Below, piece by piece: positions 16,039 through 24,889 of a DNA stretch of 64,000 nucleotides. Below the pieces are notes generated by a model. That model did not search any database. It saw nothing but the letters and a program-made list of their open reading frames with translations, and was not told the origin of the DNA. Position 1 is the first letter of the stretch. Each line of letters begins with the position of its first letter. The translations under genes and the position numbers were made by a program. The stretch is taken from positions 251,194-315,193 of the forward strand of contig NZ_LT799418.1 in NCBI RefSeq assembly GCF_900162725.1. The letters are read 5' to 3'. Source of the DNA: Parabacteroides sp. Marseille-P3160. GTDB lineage: Bacteria; Bacteroidota; Bacteroidia; Bacteroidales; Tannerellaceae.

Positions 16039-16632
16039 TCAGCAATATAAAACACAAAACAAATTTATTGCATATTTATATTTCATTTTGACATCCGATA
16101 AGTTCGATTTTCCCTCCAATCTTTCTTTCGCCTCCTGCAAACGCTCTTCCTGTTCAATCAGTTTTGCTCGTTGTTTCACTTTTTCTTCAAAAGTTTCCAC
16201 TTGTTTACGGATAACTCTCACGCTATCCCTCCGATTCTCGAAAATGCTGTCTAGAGCAATTACATCTGCAGGTGTGATTTCCCCCTTCATTTGAATATAG
16301 CGGTATTTTAAATCGTTATCCTTATAGGTGGCGATTTCTTTTCGCTGGTAGAATGCGGTGAAAAGAAGAAACAGGCACAAGATACATAATCCGATTACTC
16401 CATAAAATATTTTATTGGAAGCAATACTGAAAATATGGTGGTGTTCCGTCCTTACCGGCTTGCGGATTTCTCCAATCACTTCATCCAGTTTGTAGGATAA
16501 TTCGTCTATGGCCGACAAGTCCGGCAGTTCAATTTCAGGTTGACTGGCGGTATTGTTCCTATTCCCTGCCTTTACAAGTTCCCTGATTTCTTCAAAAAGC
16601 GTGTATATCTCATTTACGTCTATATTTTTCAT
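16039..16632 (-). CDS. Single-pass membrane protein of the mobilization module
   Basis: The likely start is the ATG at 16632 (MKNIDVNEIYTLFEEIRELV), preceded by GGAAAAA; an upstream in-frame ATG at 16683 would add 17 residues. About 197 residues: a helical N-terminus, one membrane segment (YGVIGLCILCLFLLFTAFYQ), then a long charged coiled coil (KQVETFEEKVKQRAKLIEQ). I know proteins of this layout beside relaxases in Bacteroidales mobilizable elements but no function is established. It lies 80 bp downstream of the relaxase on the same strand; it could help couple the relaxosome to the membrane. Confidence 0.7.
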   Translation of the reverse strand: MKNIDVNEIYTLFEEIRELVKAGNRNNTASQPEIELPDLSAIDELSYKLDEVIGEIRKPVRTEHHHIFSIASNKIFYGVIGLCILCLFLLFTAFYQRKEIATYKDNDLKYRYIQMKGEITPADVIALDSIFENRRDSVRVIRKQVETFEEKVKQRAKLIEQEERLQEAKERLEGKSNLSDVKMKYKYAINLFCVLYC

Positions 16633-16712
16633 TTTTTCCGTAATATTATAATGATATCTTGTTGTATTATTGCTTTGATACATTGAAATACTAATTTATC
16701 ACCCCGTGCAGA

Positions 16713-17630
16713 TTACATCTGCCGTCCATATTTGCGTTTCTTCTTTTTCTTCGATTGCCGGTACAGATATTCCTGATCGTCATTGTTCCCGTTTGCCGGT
16801 CGGATGTCAAACAGTCCTCCTAATCCCGATGCGATGGATTCTATTCCCGTATTTACTGTTGCCGATTGGGATTGTGCCTGATTCTGCTGTATGGACTGTC
16901 TGGCGTTCTGTTTCAATTGATAGTCGATTTTCGAATAGCTGAACATCCTGTCCACTTTCGAGCCGTTGAACGTGTACTCTCCCTTTCTAAACCGTACTCC
17001 CTCTACGGTGCTGGTATTCCCTTTGGTTTTGAACTCCGTTTTAATTCCTGCCCTGTCAAGTTCACGTATCAACTGTTTCCAGTCCTTGCATCTGGGGACG
17101 GAAGTTTTAAGGGCTTCGTATATCTCGTATCTGGTCTTGTCCGGCTCACGTAGGCGGTGCTGCTTTACGTTCTCCTTGCCGGTGGAATAGTATAAGCCAT
17201 ACTTCCGTGTCAATTCCTTGCAGATCTTCTCGCTCCGGTAACGGTCGTTACTGTCGGAAATGGTCTTGCCGTTGTTGTCAACCCGATTGAAGACAAGGTG
17301 GATGTGCGGGTGTTCCTTGTCAAAATGCCTGGCAATGATATATTGCGTATCGTTGATACCCATGCGCTTCATATAATCATGTGCGATCTTCACCATGACT
17401 TCGTTGGTTAGCTTCCTTTTGTCCTGTGCAGAGAAATCAAGGGAGATATGCCCGACCGGTTTCGATACCCTACCATTTATCCCTGCCTGCGTTACGAAGC
17501 TCACAACGACGGACGAAACGTCTTTCATCCGTAATCCGTCGGCATCGAGGATTTGAGCCTCTTTCTCCTTATCCATGATATAGTTTACTACACCTTTGAA
17601 AGAATTACCCTTTACGATCTTTGCCATCAT
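16713..17630 (-). CDS. Relaxase / mobilization nuclease (MOBP-like)
   Basis: 305 residues. Nicks oriT and stays covalently bound to the 5' end through a Tyr during conjugative mobilization. Seen: the N-terminal strand MAKIVKGNSFKGVVNYIMDK with candidate Tyr, GHISLDFSAQDKRKLT, and the metal-binding histidine motif ARHFDKEHPHIHLVFNRV (about 115-132; HxDxxHPHxH). The family's two-His HxH plus upstream His are all present. The C-terminus is Gln/Lys-rich with a basic tail (KKKKKRKYG). It overlaps the MobC-like gene by 26 bp. The start is MMAKIV or the second Met. Confidence 0.92.
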   Translation of the reverse strand: MMAKIVKGNSFKGVVNYIMDKEKEAQILDADGLRMKDVSSVVVSFVTQAGINGRVSKPVGHISLDFSAQDKRKLTNEVMVKIAHDYMKRMGINDTQYIIARHFDKEHPHIHLVFNRVDNNGKTISDSNDRYRSEKICKELTRKYGLYYSTGKENVKQHRLREPDKTRYEIYEALKTSVPRCKDWKQLIRELDRAGIKTEFKTKGNTSTVEGVRFRKGEYTFNGSKVDRMFSYSKIDYQLKQNARQSIQQNQAQSQSATVNTGIESIASGLGGLFDIRPANGNNDDQEYLYRQSKKKKKRKYGRQM

Positions 17631-17991
17631 CCCGGATATCTTCTATTACGTTGTCAATCTTGTCGGCCAGATAGAGGTATTCGCTCCGTGCGTTGGTATA
17701 TCCCCCGGCGTTTGCCTTCCGTGCGATCTGGTTCAGGTTGTTCCCCATGCCGGACAGTTTGCGGATATGAGTGTTCAGTTCGGGGGTTAACCGGGAACGG
17801 ATTACGCTCCGGGATATGGACTGCCGGATAAATTCGCTGCGGGTAATTCCCGCAGAATTGGCTTTTGTTTTGAGCGAAAGGTATTCCCTCGTGTCCAGTT
17901 TCACGCTGACCGTGTACCTGCGTTTTTCTCCCAATTTCTTGGCAGGGCGGCCTCCTTTTTTTATAGCATTCATACTTTTAATTTTTATCAT
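17605..17991 (-). CDS. MobC-like relaxosome accessory protein
   Basis: About 128 residues from the ATG at 17991 (another ATG at 17973 gives MNAIKKGGRPAKK). The N-terminal part carries a basic patch KKGGRPAKKLGEKRR, then a ribbon-helix-helix-like stretch YTVSVKLDTREYLSLKTKA...TRSEFIRQSI. The C-terminal half has LSGMGNNLNQIARKANAGG, the signature of MobC/relaxosome proteins. It binds oriT beside the relaxase and helps melt the nick region. It sits between the relaxase and the oriT-like hairpins, the usual order. Confidence 0.88.
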   Translation of the reverse strand: MIKIKSMNAIKKGGRPAKKLGEKRRYTVSVKLDTREYLSLKTKANSAGITRSEFIRQSISRSVIRSRLTPELNTHIRKLSGMGNNLNQIARKANAGGYTNARSEYLYLADKIDNVIEDIRDDGKDRKG

Positions 17992-18022
17992 GATTTTCAA
18001 TTCCAGACCAGCGGGATTATTT

Positions 18023-18080
18023 CTCCCTTTTAGGGGAGCAAGTGGGTTTTGGTACTACCAAAACATAAACTTGCTACTCC
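18023..18080. other. Candidate origin of transfer (oriT)
   Basis: In the gap between the MobC-like and primase genes lie nested hairpins: CTCCC/GGGAG-type (18024-18038), TTTTGGTA-C-TACCAAAA (18047-18063), and an outer pair AGCAAGT (18037-18043) with ACTTGCT (18069-18075). Inverted repeats directly upstream of mobC and the relaxase gene are typical of MOBP oriT regions. The nick site cannot be placed from sequence alone. Confidence 0.6.
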
Positions 18081-18112
18081 AAAAAACATGATACATCCCA
18101 TTTTTTGCAGCA

Positions 18113-19054
18113 TTAAATTCCCAGTCCTTTTTTTCGTTTTTGGATTGGCTTTTTTAGGGCTTGGCGGAGTTTCAAATGCTTCCCTGCGCACAAATATTCA
18201 TTCAAATCCTTGTACCCTGAATAGTGGTGTGAGGAATCACGCACACGGTAACCCAGTTCCTTTTGCAGTTCCCTGAAAACGGTCATCCCTGCCTTGTCAT
18301 TGTCAAGGAAACAATACGTTTGTCCGTAGTCCGCTAATAATGGCAATGCTTTTTGCAGGTTGGCCGTGGAGTTGAGTATGATATTGTCGTGCCAGTTGGA
18401 ACTTGGATATTCCAGATTGAGTTGCTGCCGGATAGTGAGCAGGGAAAGATAGTCCATAAAGCCTTCGAAAAGAAAACAGGTTTCCTTTCTATCGTCCTGC
18501 CGGATGTGGGTGATGTCCTTGGGCGCTATGCAGCCTTTAAAAGAGGGGTTGCGTATTTCATACCCTCCCGCATCGTTGGCGAAACCGATGGCAAAGTACT
18601 CCCGTCCCCCGGTTTGATAATGTACCTCCCGGCAATGTTCCCTTGCGATGGTTAAATCAATCTTTCGGCTTTGCAGGTACTCCAACAGTCCGGGGTGTTC
18701 CACCGGTTTTTCTTCTATCAGGATGATCCCGTTATTCTTTTCAGGATTCCGATGAAAGGAAAAAGATTGTTGTTCTTCTTTCTCGGGAATGGATGAAAAG
18801 TTTTTCAATTGCTCAATTGCTTCAATGAACGGGCATTTGTTCAGTTTCATCACCAGATCGATGATGCTTCCGCCTTCACCACTTCCGAAATCGCACCATA
18901 GGTTCCGGTTGTAATCGACTTTGAAACTCGGCGTGCGTTCGTCACGGAACGGACTTTTATACATTCCGTAACCGGAATATTCTTTTGCAGGATAAGTTCC
19001 CTGATTTTTCAGGTAATCCCGGATGGGTATGTTTTTTATATTGTCTGCTTGCAT
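18113..19054 (-). CDS. DNA primase with TOPRIM domain
   Basis: 313 residues. The N-terminal half resembles the CHC2-type domain of DnaG-like primases (KSPFRDERTPSFKVDY, FGSGEGGSIIDLVMKL) but lacks its Zn-binding Cys/His set, as in many plasmid and phage primases. The C-terminal half is a TOPRIM domain: CFLFEGFMDYLSLL (Glu for metal) and TYCFLDNDKAGMTVF (DxD). It makes primers for element DNA replication or for second-strand synthesis after transfer. It precedes the oriT and mobilization genes on the same strand. Confidence 0.9.
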   Translation of the reverse strand: MQADNIKNIPIRDYLKNQGTYPAKEYSGYGMYKSPFRDERTPSFKVDYNRNLWCDFGSGEGGSIIDLVMKLNKCPFIEAIEQLKNFSSIPEKEEQQSFSFHRNPEKNNGIILIEEKPVEHPGLLEYLQSRKIDLTIAREHCREVHYQTGGREYFAIGFANDAGGYEIRNPSFKGCIAPKDITHIRQDDRKETCFLFEGFMDYLSLLTIRQQLNLEYPSSNWHDNIILNSTANLQKALPLLADYGQTYCFLDNDKAGMTVFRELQKELGYRVRDSSHHYSGYKDLNEYLCAGKHLKLRQALKKPIQKRKKGLGI

Positions 19055-19254
19055 ATTTCTATTTTTGTTGATTTGTTGTAGGGTTGGGATATTCTACAGT
19101 ATTCCACTAAATTATAGGCTCAACATATACACAACAAACGACGTTTTCGTTGTTGATGGTTACCGACAATTTCGATTTTGTTGTATGATTGTTGCGGTTT
19201 TGTTGCTATTATGTTCTTTTTGATTGTTAGCTAATTAGCGATAAGAAGAAAACA
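19055..19254. other. 200-bp gap between VapE-like and primase genes
   Basis: AT-rich with repeated TTGTTG/CAACAA tracts around 19130-19205 (CAACAAACGACG facing CGTTGTTG). No ORF worth calling. A replication origin or regulatory region for the two replication genes is possible but unproven. Confidence 0.3.
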
Positions 19255-20445
19255 TTACAACAGGATTTTATCCACCAAATTTTTCTCTATCTCCAAATAC
19301 CGTCCTTTTCTTTTCATTGGATGTATCTCCCCGTCAAAACCAACCCAATAAAAAGTATAGTCGCTGTTACGGTCAGAACGAAGCCCCCAACTATCTTTCA
19401 AAATGCTTCGGATTTGAGAAATATCCGTTTTCAGTCCGGCATTCCGCATAATATCCAAAAAGTCTTTCGGACAACAATGAAATGTGTTTAGTTCGAGGCG
19501 TTCCATAACGTCGGCACAATAGGAAGCCATTTCAATCTCAACTTTACTCGAATTATACTTCTTGATTTTATTCAAGGCGGGGGTTTCCAGTAATGAGGGT
19601 TTAAACCACATACGGGATTCGTTTTGGGTAGATAGCTTCCGGTTCATAAGAAAATACAGGAAACAGGGAATTTCTTTTGTCATCAACTCTCTTAGAGAAG
19701 TTATATCTTTTTCAACCGGTTTGACTTTGCGAACCCAAAAACGAATTTCTTCTTTCGGAATAATAATCGGATTCTTTTCGTTATTGGAACAAAGAACGAA
19801 TTTGGCAAAGAATTCAATCTCCCGGCGATCTTTTCCCTTGGCCTCGATTTTATAGTCGCCAGCGGTTGATAAGTTTTTTATCTTTTCGGTGTCTTCCATC
19901 TTATTCAGAAGAAGTTCATCGACCAGAACCAACAAGCGGTTTGCCCAATCGGCATTGAACTGACTTTTGAAATCTTCATTCGTATTGAATGTGGCATTCT
20001 TTCCGAAAATTATTTTCAAAAATCGCAGGAACGTTGTTTTGCCTGTTTCCCTTTCATTGGAAACCAGTAAAAGAATGGGAAGTATCTGTGTTGGCCGGGT
20101 ATATAAAAGTTGAATATAATCCAACCCCAACTCTATCTGTTCTTCAAAAATATGTTCCAGAAATAGCCGGATATAAGGAAAATCACCCTCGCAAGGCGTA
20201 TGATTGACAGGCTCATATTGGTTAAGAAAAGTTCCATAAACCTGTTGGTAGTCTATATGGCTCGGAATAATGCAAAAGCCATCGTATTTTTCAATTTCGG
20301 GGAGATTATTCTTTCCATAATCTTGACGCAGCGCTTCATAACTCCAGAGGATTTTCTCTTCAATATAATCGCCACTGATCAGCGGACGACGAACAATTTT
20401 ATACAAGGTTGTCCCGACACGGATATATTTTTCTTTATCTTCCAT
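19255..20445 (-). CDS. VapE-like primase-associated helicase/ATPase
   Basis: The ATG at 20445 is chosen because an AAAGGAG lies 8 nt upstream, a good Shine-Dalgarno; the ATG at 20484 would add 13 residues. About 396 residues. The P-loop is SNERETGKTTFL, followed by LLVLVDELLLNK (Walker B) and a sensor-like VLCSNNEKNPIII. This is the AAA+/SF3-type ATPase found in VapE/primase-helicase proteins of phages and mobile islands. It probably unwinds the element origin with the neighbouring primase. The start overlaps the end of the HTH gene by 11 bp, indicating coupling. Confidence 0.85.
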   Translation of the reverse strand: MEDKEKYIRVGTTLYKIVRRPLISGDYIEEKILWSYEALRQDYGKNNLPEIEKYDGFCIIPSHIDYQQVYGTFLNQYEPVNHTPCEGDFPYIRLFLEHIFEEQIELGLDYIQLLYTRPTQILPILLLVSNERETGKTTFLRFLKIIFGKNATFNTNEDFKSQFNADWANRLLVLVDELLLNKMEDTEKIKNLSTAGDYKIEAKGKDRREIEFFAKFVLCSNNEKNPIIIPKEEIRFWVRKVKPVEKDITSLRELMTKEIPCFLYFLMNRKLSTQNESRMWFKPSLLETPALNKIKKYNSSKVEIEMASYCADVMERLELNTFHCCPKDFLDIMRNAGLKTDISQIRSILKDSWGLRSDRNSDYTFYWVGFDGEIHPMKRKGRYLEIEKNLVDKILL

Positions 20446-20740
20446 GACGTACTCCTTTCCTACCGGTGCGTATTGCTTCGACATCTACAGATTTGTACCG
20501 CTTTCGTCCTCCAAATGGGAATGATTTGATGTAACCTGTTTTCTCCCAACTCCACAAAGTAGAAGAATCAATTTTAAGAATAGATAAAACCTCTTTACGG
20601 CTTAGGAACTCTTCGGGTGGTGGGTCTTTGGGTACGGACTTAAGACTGCCCGCCATCTCTCTAAAGATTTCCCGCAGATCTTCCAGTTTGAGTGTTACAC
20701 TCACATTCGCCCCGGAATTCAATAAATCACGATAGTTCAT
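20435..20740 (-). CDS. Small HTH protein (MerR/excisionase-like)
   Basis: 101 residues. The C-terminal half reads EFLSRKEVLSILKIDSSTLWSWEKTGYI then GGRKRYKSVDVEAI, a winged-helix MerR/excisionase-type fold. The N-terminal 45 residues (LEDLREIFREMAGSL) are probably a coiled helix. Such proteins in Bacteroidales elements act as recombination directionality factors or as regulators of the replication genes. Overlaps the VapE-like gene. Confidence 0.82.
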   Translation of the reverse strand: MNYRDLLNSGANVSVTLKLEDLREIFREMAGSLKSVPKDPPPEEFLSRKEVLSILKIDSSTLWSWEKTGYIKSFPFGGRKRYKSVDVEAIRTGRKGVRHGR

Positions 20741-20882
20741 AATCGGAATTTTTTTTAGTTATACAATAATTTGCTTCCGGACTCAATTGAATCCGAGGCA
20801 AATAAAAAGAGAGATATTTCAGAGATTCAAATCACTTGAAATCTCTCGAAAATCTCTCCATTATCTCCGAAAATGAATGTTT

Positions 20883-21635
20883 TTACTTATTGTGTTCCGC
20901 TAAATATTTGGGAATATCGTCAATATTGGGTATGATATGTTTCTTGGTTTGATAGTCGTGAAGTTTGCCTTTTACATAGGAATATTCAAGATCTTGCAAA
21001 TCGATGAAAACTTGCTGAAGCCACGGAACGACATCTTGTTTCTTATGGTCGAAATAATGGGTCATGTTCCAACCGAAATGAAACATATCGGGATTTTTTA
21101 ACTTATTGGGTTTGATCGGGATGAGATTATCGGGTAAAGGCTCTTCTCTTGCATAATACTCGATGTACTTATCGAGCCGTAATAATTCGTCGTCCGTTAT
21201 ATAAGGAGCCATCGCTACATGCGAATATTCAATAAAAAGATTGATTTTGGCATTCTGCTTTTCTATATGGCGCTTTTCAGCGTCTTTCCTTATTTCTTCT
21301 ATGGATTGCTCCGGCATTTTTCCTTTTTGACTACAGCTTGTTCCGTCAAACGTTGTTTCATTGGAAACATTATCATCTGTGATTGTTGAAGCCGTGTTCT
21401 TTTTATTCGGCAGTTTTTTCATAATCCACGGGACAATAACATGAGACAATGTTGCCAGGATAATCAGATACGCAATAACGCACATACCAAGGATAATCAC
21501 AAAGGTCAAATTTGCCGTACCTGTATCAATTCCTTTTTCAAGGACAATCAATCTGCCTACCATAGCTATTGTCAAACCGACAATAGAAACTATCAGGAGT
21601 AGAATGATATGGCTATTGATTTTACGATAATCCAT
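20883..21635 (-). CDS. Two-pass membrane protein of unknown function
   Basis: 250 residues. Two membrane helices near the N-terminus (HIILLLIVSIVGLTIAMVG and LTFVIILGMCVIAYLIIL), then a soluble part of about 170 residues with IEEIRKDAEKRHIEKQN and KPNKLKNPDMFHFGWNMTHYF. The latter resembles accessory proteins encoded next to integrases in Bacteroidales islands, but I cannot assign a role. It lies 10 nt downstream of the AlbA-type gene and is probably cotranscribed with it. Confidence 0.7.
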   Translation of the reverse strand: MDYRKINSHIILLLIVSIVGLTIAMVGRLIVLEKGIDTGTANLTFVIILGMCVIAYLIILATLSHVIVPWIMKKLPNKKNTASTITDDNVSNETTFDGTSCSQKGKMPEQSIEEIRKDAEKRHIEKQNAKINLFIEYSHVAMAPYITDDELLRLDKYIEYYAREEPLPDNLIPIKPNKLKNPDMFHFGWNMTHYFDHKKQDVVPWLQQVFIDLQDLEYSYVKGKLHDYQTKKHIIPNIDDIPKYLAEHNK

Positions 21636-21645
21636 GACTGTAGAA

Positions 21646-23250
21646 TTATTTTATTTTCCAGTAACCGCCTTTGTTTCCTCCAATACGTTCAATAATACCT
21701 TTATCTTTAAGAGATTCAATGTATCTATAAACAGTAGTTGTACCTATACTTAATTTTTGGGCTATTCTTTTCCTTGATATAGAATTATCATTTTTTATTA
21801 GTAAAACGATTTCAGCCTCTCGTGAGGTCAATTTATCTGTATCATTTTTTGTATCACGATCTGTATCATCTGTGCCATGCCCTATGTTTTCTGCACCACT
21901 TTCTGCTTCATCTGCACCACTTTCTGCACCAAGACTTAGATGATCATTATGTTCATCTCCTACAACCAGCTGTTTATCAGAAACATTTCTCTTTGTTTCT
22001 GCACCATTTTCTGCACCACTTTTTGCCTCATCTGCACCACTTACTTTTCCTTCTAGTTTAGGATCGGCGCTCATCACCGTTACTTTGAATGTAGTAATAT
22101 CTTTAAAGTCAAATATGGCCAAGCCGTTTTTGTTTGCTTCTAACTGTTCCTGTACCATACTTATTCCCCTGTTGAAACGGTTTACATATCCAAGTACTTT
22201 CATCGCTTCAGCAATAACAGGATTACGGTAATCATTTACATGAGGAAAGTTTTCCGGTTGTACTTTACCGTAAAGTCCACCCGGATTATCCATTTCAATC
22301 CGGTCGGAATATTCATAAAATCGAGCCGGAGCATTCGTCTCATACGTACGGTGCATGATAAGATTCATAGCCAACTCTCTTATTGCTTCATACGGATAAT
22401 TGATCTTCATTTCTTCCCGTAAAACCGTGACGAACACCGGACGTTGCTTCTGAATGGTATATTTGATGAAGTAATCTATTTCTTTCAACAGTGTGATAAT
22501 GTTCCCTGAAAATTGCCTTTCATTCAGCACTTTGGATGTTATGCTTTTTCCGGCAAATTCGACATACTGAATATAGGAGCCAAAAAGAATATGAGAAGGG
22601 TCTTTCCCGATGAGGAGGATACCGGCAACAGTCGGACAGTCTTGGACCGTATCGAATAGCTTTAGGGATGCCAACTGTTGTTTTATTTCCCGTTTATCTC
22701 CCTTTAATATGTTAGCATTTACCATTTTGGGGAGATATTCAGATTTGAACAGGTCTAAATCCAGATCATCAATGGTGGTATGTAAACATGGAGAGGTATC
22801 GAATGTTTGTGATTTTATTTCGCTCTTTTCCCTCAAAATTCTTAATTCTTCGTCGTTTGCCTCTCCCCGTCTCGGCCCGATACGGATATACACCGTTCCT
22901 TTATATTTCACGGGAGTATTCTTGCTCGGTTTTACTTCGACAACGGCGATATCGCCATCAGGAAATGAAAACTTTTCGACCATCAATGCCGGTTGAGGCG
23001 TTATATTTCCATCAGAACGTAATCCTGCCAAATTCCTCAATAACTCATCCGTCACCTTTAACCGACTCAATGAACCGTCATCATAAGCTCCGATAAAGAG
23101 ATAACCCGGAAGTCTTTTATTAGGCAGGTCATTTGCAAAGGCACAAACAGCCCTTGCAAATTTATCGGTATCTTTTGTTGATATTGTTCTTTCTACACGT
23201 TCGTTTTCAATATCTTTCAATAGAGCCTTTATTTCCTCTCTTGTAATCAT
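21646..23250 (-). CDS. AlbA_2/Schlafen-type ATP-binding regulator with C-terminal winged helix
   Basis: 534 residues. N-terminal AlbA_2 (Schlafen AAA_4-like) domain about 1-130 (FARAVCAFANDLPNKRLPGYLFIGAYDDGS, IAVVEVKPSKNTPV, YIRIGPRRGEANDEE). A GHKL-like C-terminal HATPase_c_4 region follows (ELAMNLIMHRTYETNAPARF, DRIEMDNPGGL, VLGYVNRFNRGISMV). A linker at about 395-460 repeats SGADEA/SGAEN units. The end is a winged HTH (SISRKRIAQKLSIGTTTVYRYI). Proteins of this type are putative transcriptional regulators. Sits 34 nt downstream of the integrase stop, so it probably controls integration or transfer genes. Confidence 0.85.
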   Translation of the reverse strand: MITREEIKALLKDIENERVERTISTKDTDKFARAVCAFANDLPNKRLPGYLFIGAYDDGSLSRLKVTDELLRNLAGLRSDGNITPQPALMVEKFSFPDGDIAVVEVKPSKNTPVKYKGTVYIRIGPRRGEANDEELRILREKSEIKSQTFDTSPCLHTTIDDLDLDLFKSEYLPKMVNANILKGDKREIKQQLASLKLFDTVQDCPTVAGILLIGKDPSHILFGSYIQYVEFAGKSITSKVLNERQFSGNIITLLKEIDYFIKYTIQKQRPVFVTVLREEMKINYPYEAIRELAMNLIMHRTYETNAPARFYEYSDRIEMDNPGGLYGKVQPENFPHVNDYRNPVIAEAMKVLGYVNRFNRGISMVQEQLEANKNGLAIFDFKDITTFKVTVMSADPKLEGKVSGADEAKSGAENGAETKRNVSDKQLVVGDEHNDHLSLGAESGADEAESGAENIGHGTDDTDRDTKNDTDKLTSREAEIVLLIKNDNSISRKRIAQKLSIGTTTVYRYIESLKDKGIIERIGGNKGGYWKIK

Positions 23251-23284
23251 ATTATACTCTGAAATTTAACACAAAAGTAGTTAT

Positions 23285-24700
23285 TTATTCCAACATACCG
23301 ATTAATTCTTTTTTCATGTCGTCATCAATAGTCCGGTATCGTGCAAAAACTTTACTACCCTCTTTATGGCCACTTAAAGCTCCTACCAGGTTCGGATCTT
23401 TGACTTTTTTATAGATATTCCCAATGAAACTGCGTCTCGCCATGTGAGAGGAAGCCACCTCGTATAAAGGTTTTTGAATTTCCTCACGGGTTTGTTGGTC
23501 AAGAACCGTAACCATACGGTCAAGTCCGGCTCTCTTAAAGGCTTCTTTTATTTTGCGATTATAGTCCTGCTCCGTATTGAATGGAAAAAGACTTCCTCTT
23601 TCATAATCCTGATACTTGGTTATTAGTCGTTTGGCTGTATCATTTAACGGTACACGAACTGTTATCGCCCTGTCCTCTTTTGTTTTTCTCGGAATATATT
23701 CAATAGCGCCATCGATAATACTTTTATAAGTCATTTTATACAAATCACTGACCCGACAGCCTATTAAACATTGAAAAACAAAAATATCACGCTGGGTTTC
23801 CAATTCTTTGTTATCGGACAAATCAGTTTCCAAAAGCCTGTTCCGCTCCCTATTAGTAATATATATGGGTGTCCCGTAAACGATTTCTCCGATAGTAAAA
23901 TGTTTGAACGGATTATTGGATGTATACCCGTTATCATTTGCCCAAATAATGAAACTGCGGAAGCGGAGCATCATATCTGCGACTGAATTTTGTCCACGAG
24001 GCTTAGGCATACCTTTAGGAATTTCATTACCGTTCTCATCCAGCCGAGGTGGACGTTTTCTTTTTGGTGTTTTAACCGCTACTTTAGTCGAATATGGAAT
24101 CTCTTCGTAAATATCAGGGTATTTCAGGAACGCATCTTTTTCGTTACCAAGAAAGTCCTCAATCTGGTGTAACAGATCTACTGATAAGTTGGCGAATGAC
24201 ATCTTAAATCCTCTATGTCCTTCTTTTTTCTTGAATAACTCAAAACGGCGTAAACTTCGCATTATTACTTTGAAATTCTTTTGGCGTGCTACGGATAATT
24301 TGTGAGTGGAAAGATATCTTCCCATCACATCAAAGAAGGATTCTTCAGTTGGAGCAACAGATTTGCGAGTAGGCTTATGAAACTTCTTTATTTGTTTTTC
24401 AATGAAAGGTCTATCTATTGTACTCTTGTCCTCGCTTGTGTTTATTATATTTTCGAGATAATCGGTCAGAGCTTTGAGTTTAGAGCGTTTTTCAAGTAAT
24501 AGCTCTCTTTCTTCTCCCTGTATTAAAGGAATATTGATGTCATTTTTCTTTCCCCAACGCTTGCGGTCAACCCAAATGCCGGAAGCTGCCCGAATACGAA
24601 TATCCCGAGACACGTATAGTCGCAAGTTTATTTCCGATTCTCCTGCACTATTAACCGCTTTACCTAAATAATAATTCGTCTGAGCCATAGCAAAAAACAT
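23285..24700 (-). CDS. Tyrosine recombinase / integrase of island 1
   Basis: About 471 residues from the ATG at 24700 (MFFAMAQTNYYLGKAV); the reading frame stays open to an ATG at 24802, but that extension is just the terminal repeat read as protein. The N-terminal Arm-DNA-binding domain (LRLYVSRDIRIRAASGIW), a SAM-like core-binding domain and a C-terminal catalytic domain are present. Catalytic residues: Arg in IGCRVSDLYKM, Lys/beta-hairpin RKTKEDRAITVRV, HMARRSF (HxxR), LSGHKEGSKVFARY (His and nucleophile Tyr). It catalyses site-specific integration at the tRNA-Leu 3' end. Located 190 bp from att site 2, as expected for an element end. Confidence 0.94.
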   Translation of the reverse strand: MFFAMAQTNYYLGKAVNSAGESEINLRLYVSRDIRIRAASGIWVDRKRWGKKNDINIPLIQGEERELLLEKRSKLKALTDYLENIINTSEDKSTIDRPFIEKQIKKFHKPTRKSVAPTEESFFDVMGRYLSTHKLSVARQKNFKVIMRSLRRFELFKKKEGHRGFKMSFANLSVDLLHQIEDFLGNEKDAFLKYPDIYEEIPYSTKVAVKTPKRKRPPRLDENGNEIPKGMPKPRGQNSVADMMLRFRSFIIWANDNGYTSNNPFKHFTIGEIVYGTPIYITNRERNRLLETDLSDNKELETQRDIFVFQCLIGCRVSDLYKMTYKSIIDGAIEYIPRKTKEDRAITVRVPLNDTAKRLITKYQDYERGSLFPFNTEQDYNRKIKEAFKRAGLDRMVTVLDQQTREEIQKPLYEVASSHMARRSFIGNIYKKVKDPNLVGALSGHKEGSKVFARYRTIDDDMKKELIGMLE

Positions 24701-24737
24701 TTCTTCAAAGGTAAGATTATTCCTCGAAAAAATACGA

Positions 24738-24768
24738 TCTCCGTGTCCGCAATTTGTCCGCATTTTTG
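24738..24768 (+). repeat. Right copy of 31-bp terminal direct repeat of island 1
   Basis: Identical to 5881-5911. Contains GTCCGCA-ATTT-GTCCGCA (24745-24762). It lies between the integrase start and att site 2, overlapping the probable integrase promoter, so the recombinase could autoregulate by binding here. Confidence 0.75.
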
Positions 24769-24889
24769 GAAAAGTACTCAAATAGCATCCAAACACAATC
24801 AATCAGATTCAATCGTTAATCACTAAATATCAAATAATTATAGTTCTTTTTCAATCTTATATGTTTTCCTTATTTTGGGCTTGTCAAAA

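Noticed and set aside
24701-24802. N-terminal extension of the integrase to the ATG at 24802
   Set aside because: The extra residues encode the terminal repeat, not integrase-like protein; the ATG at 24700 fits the family better.
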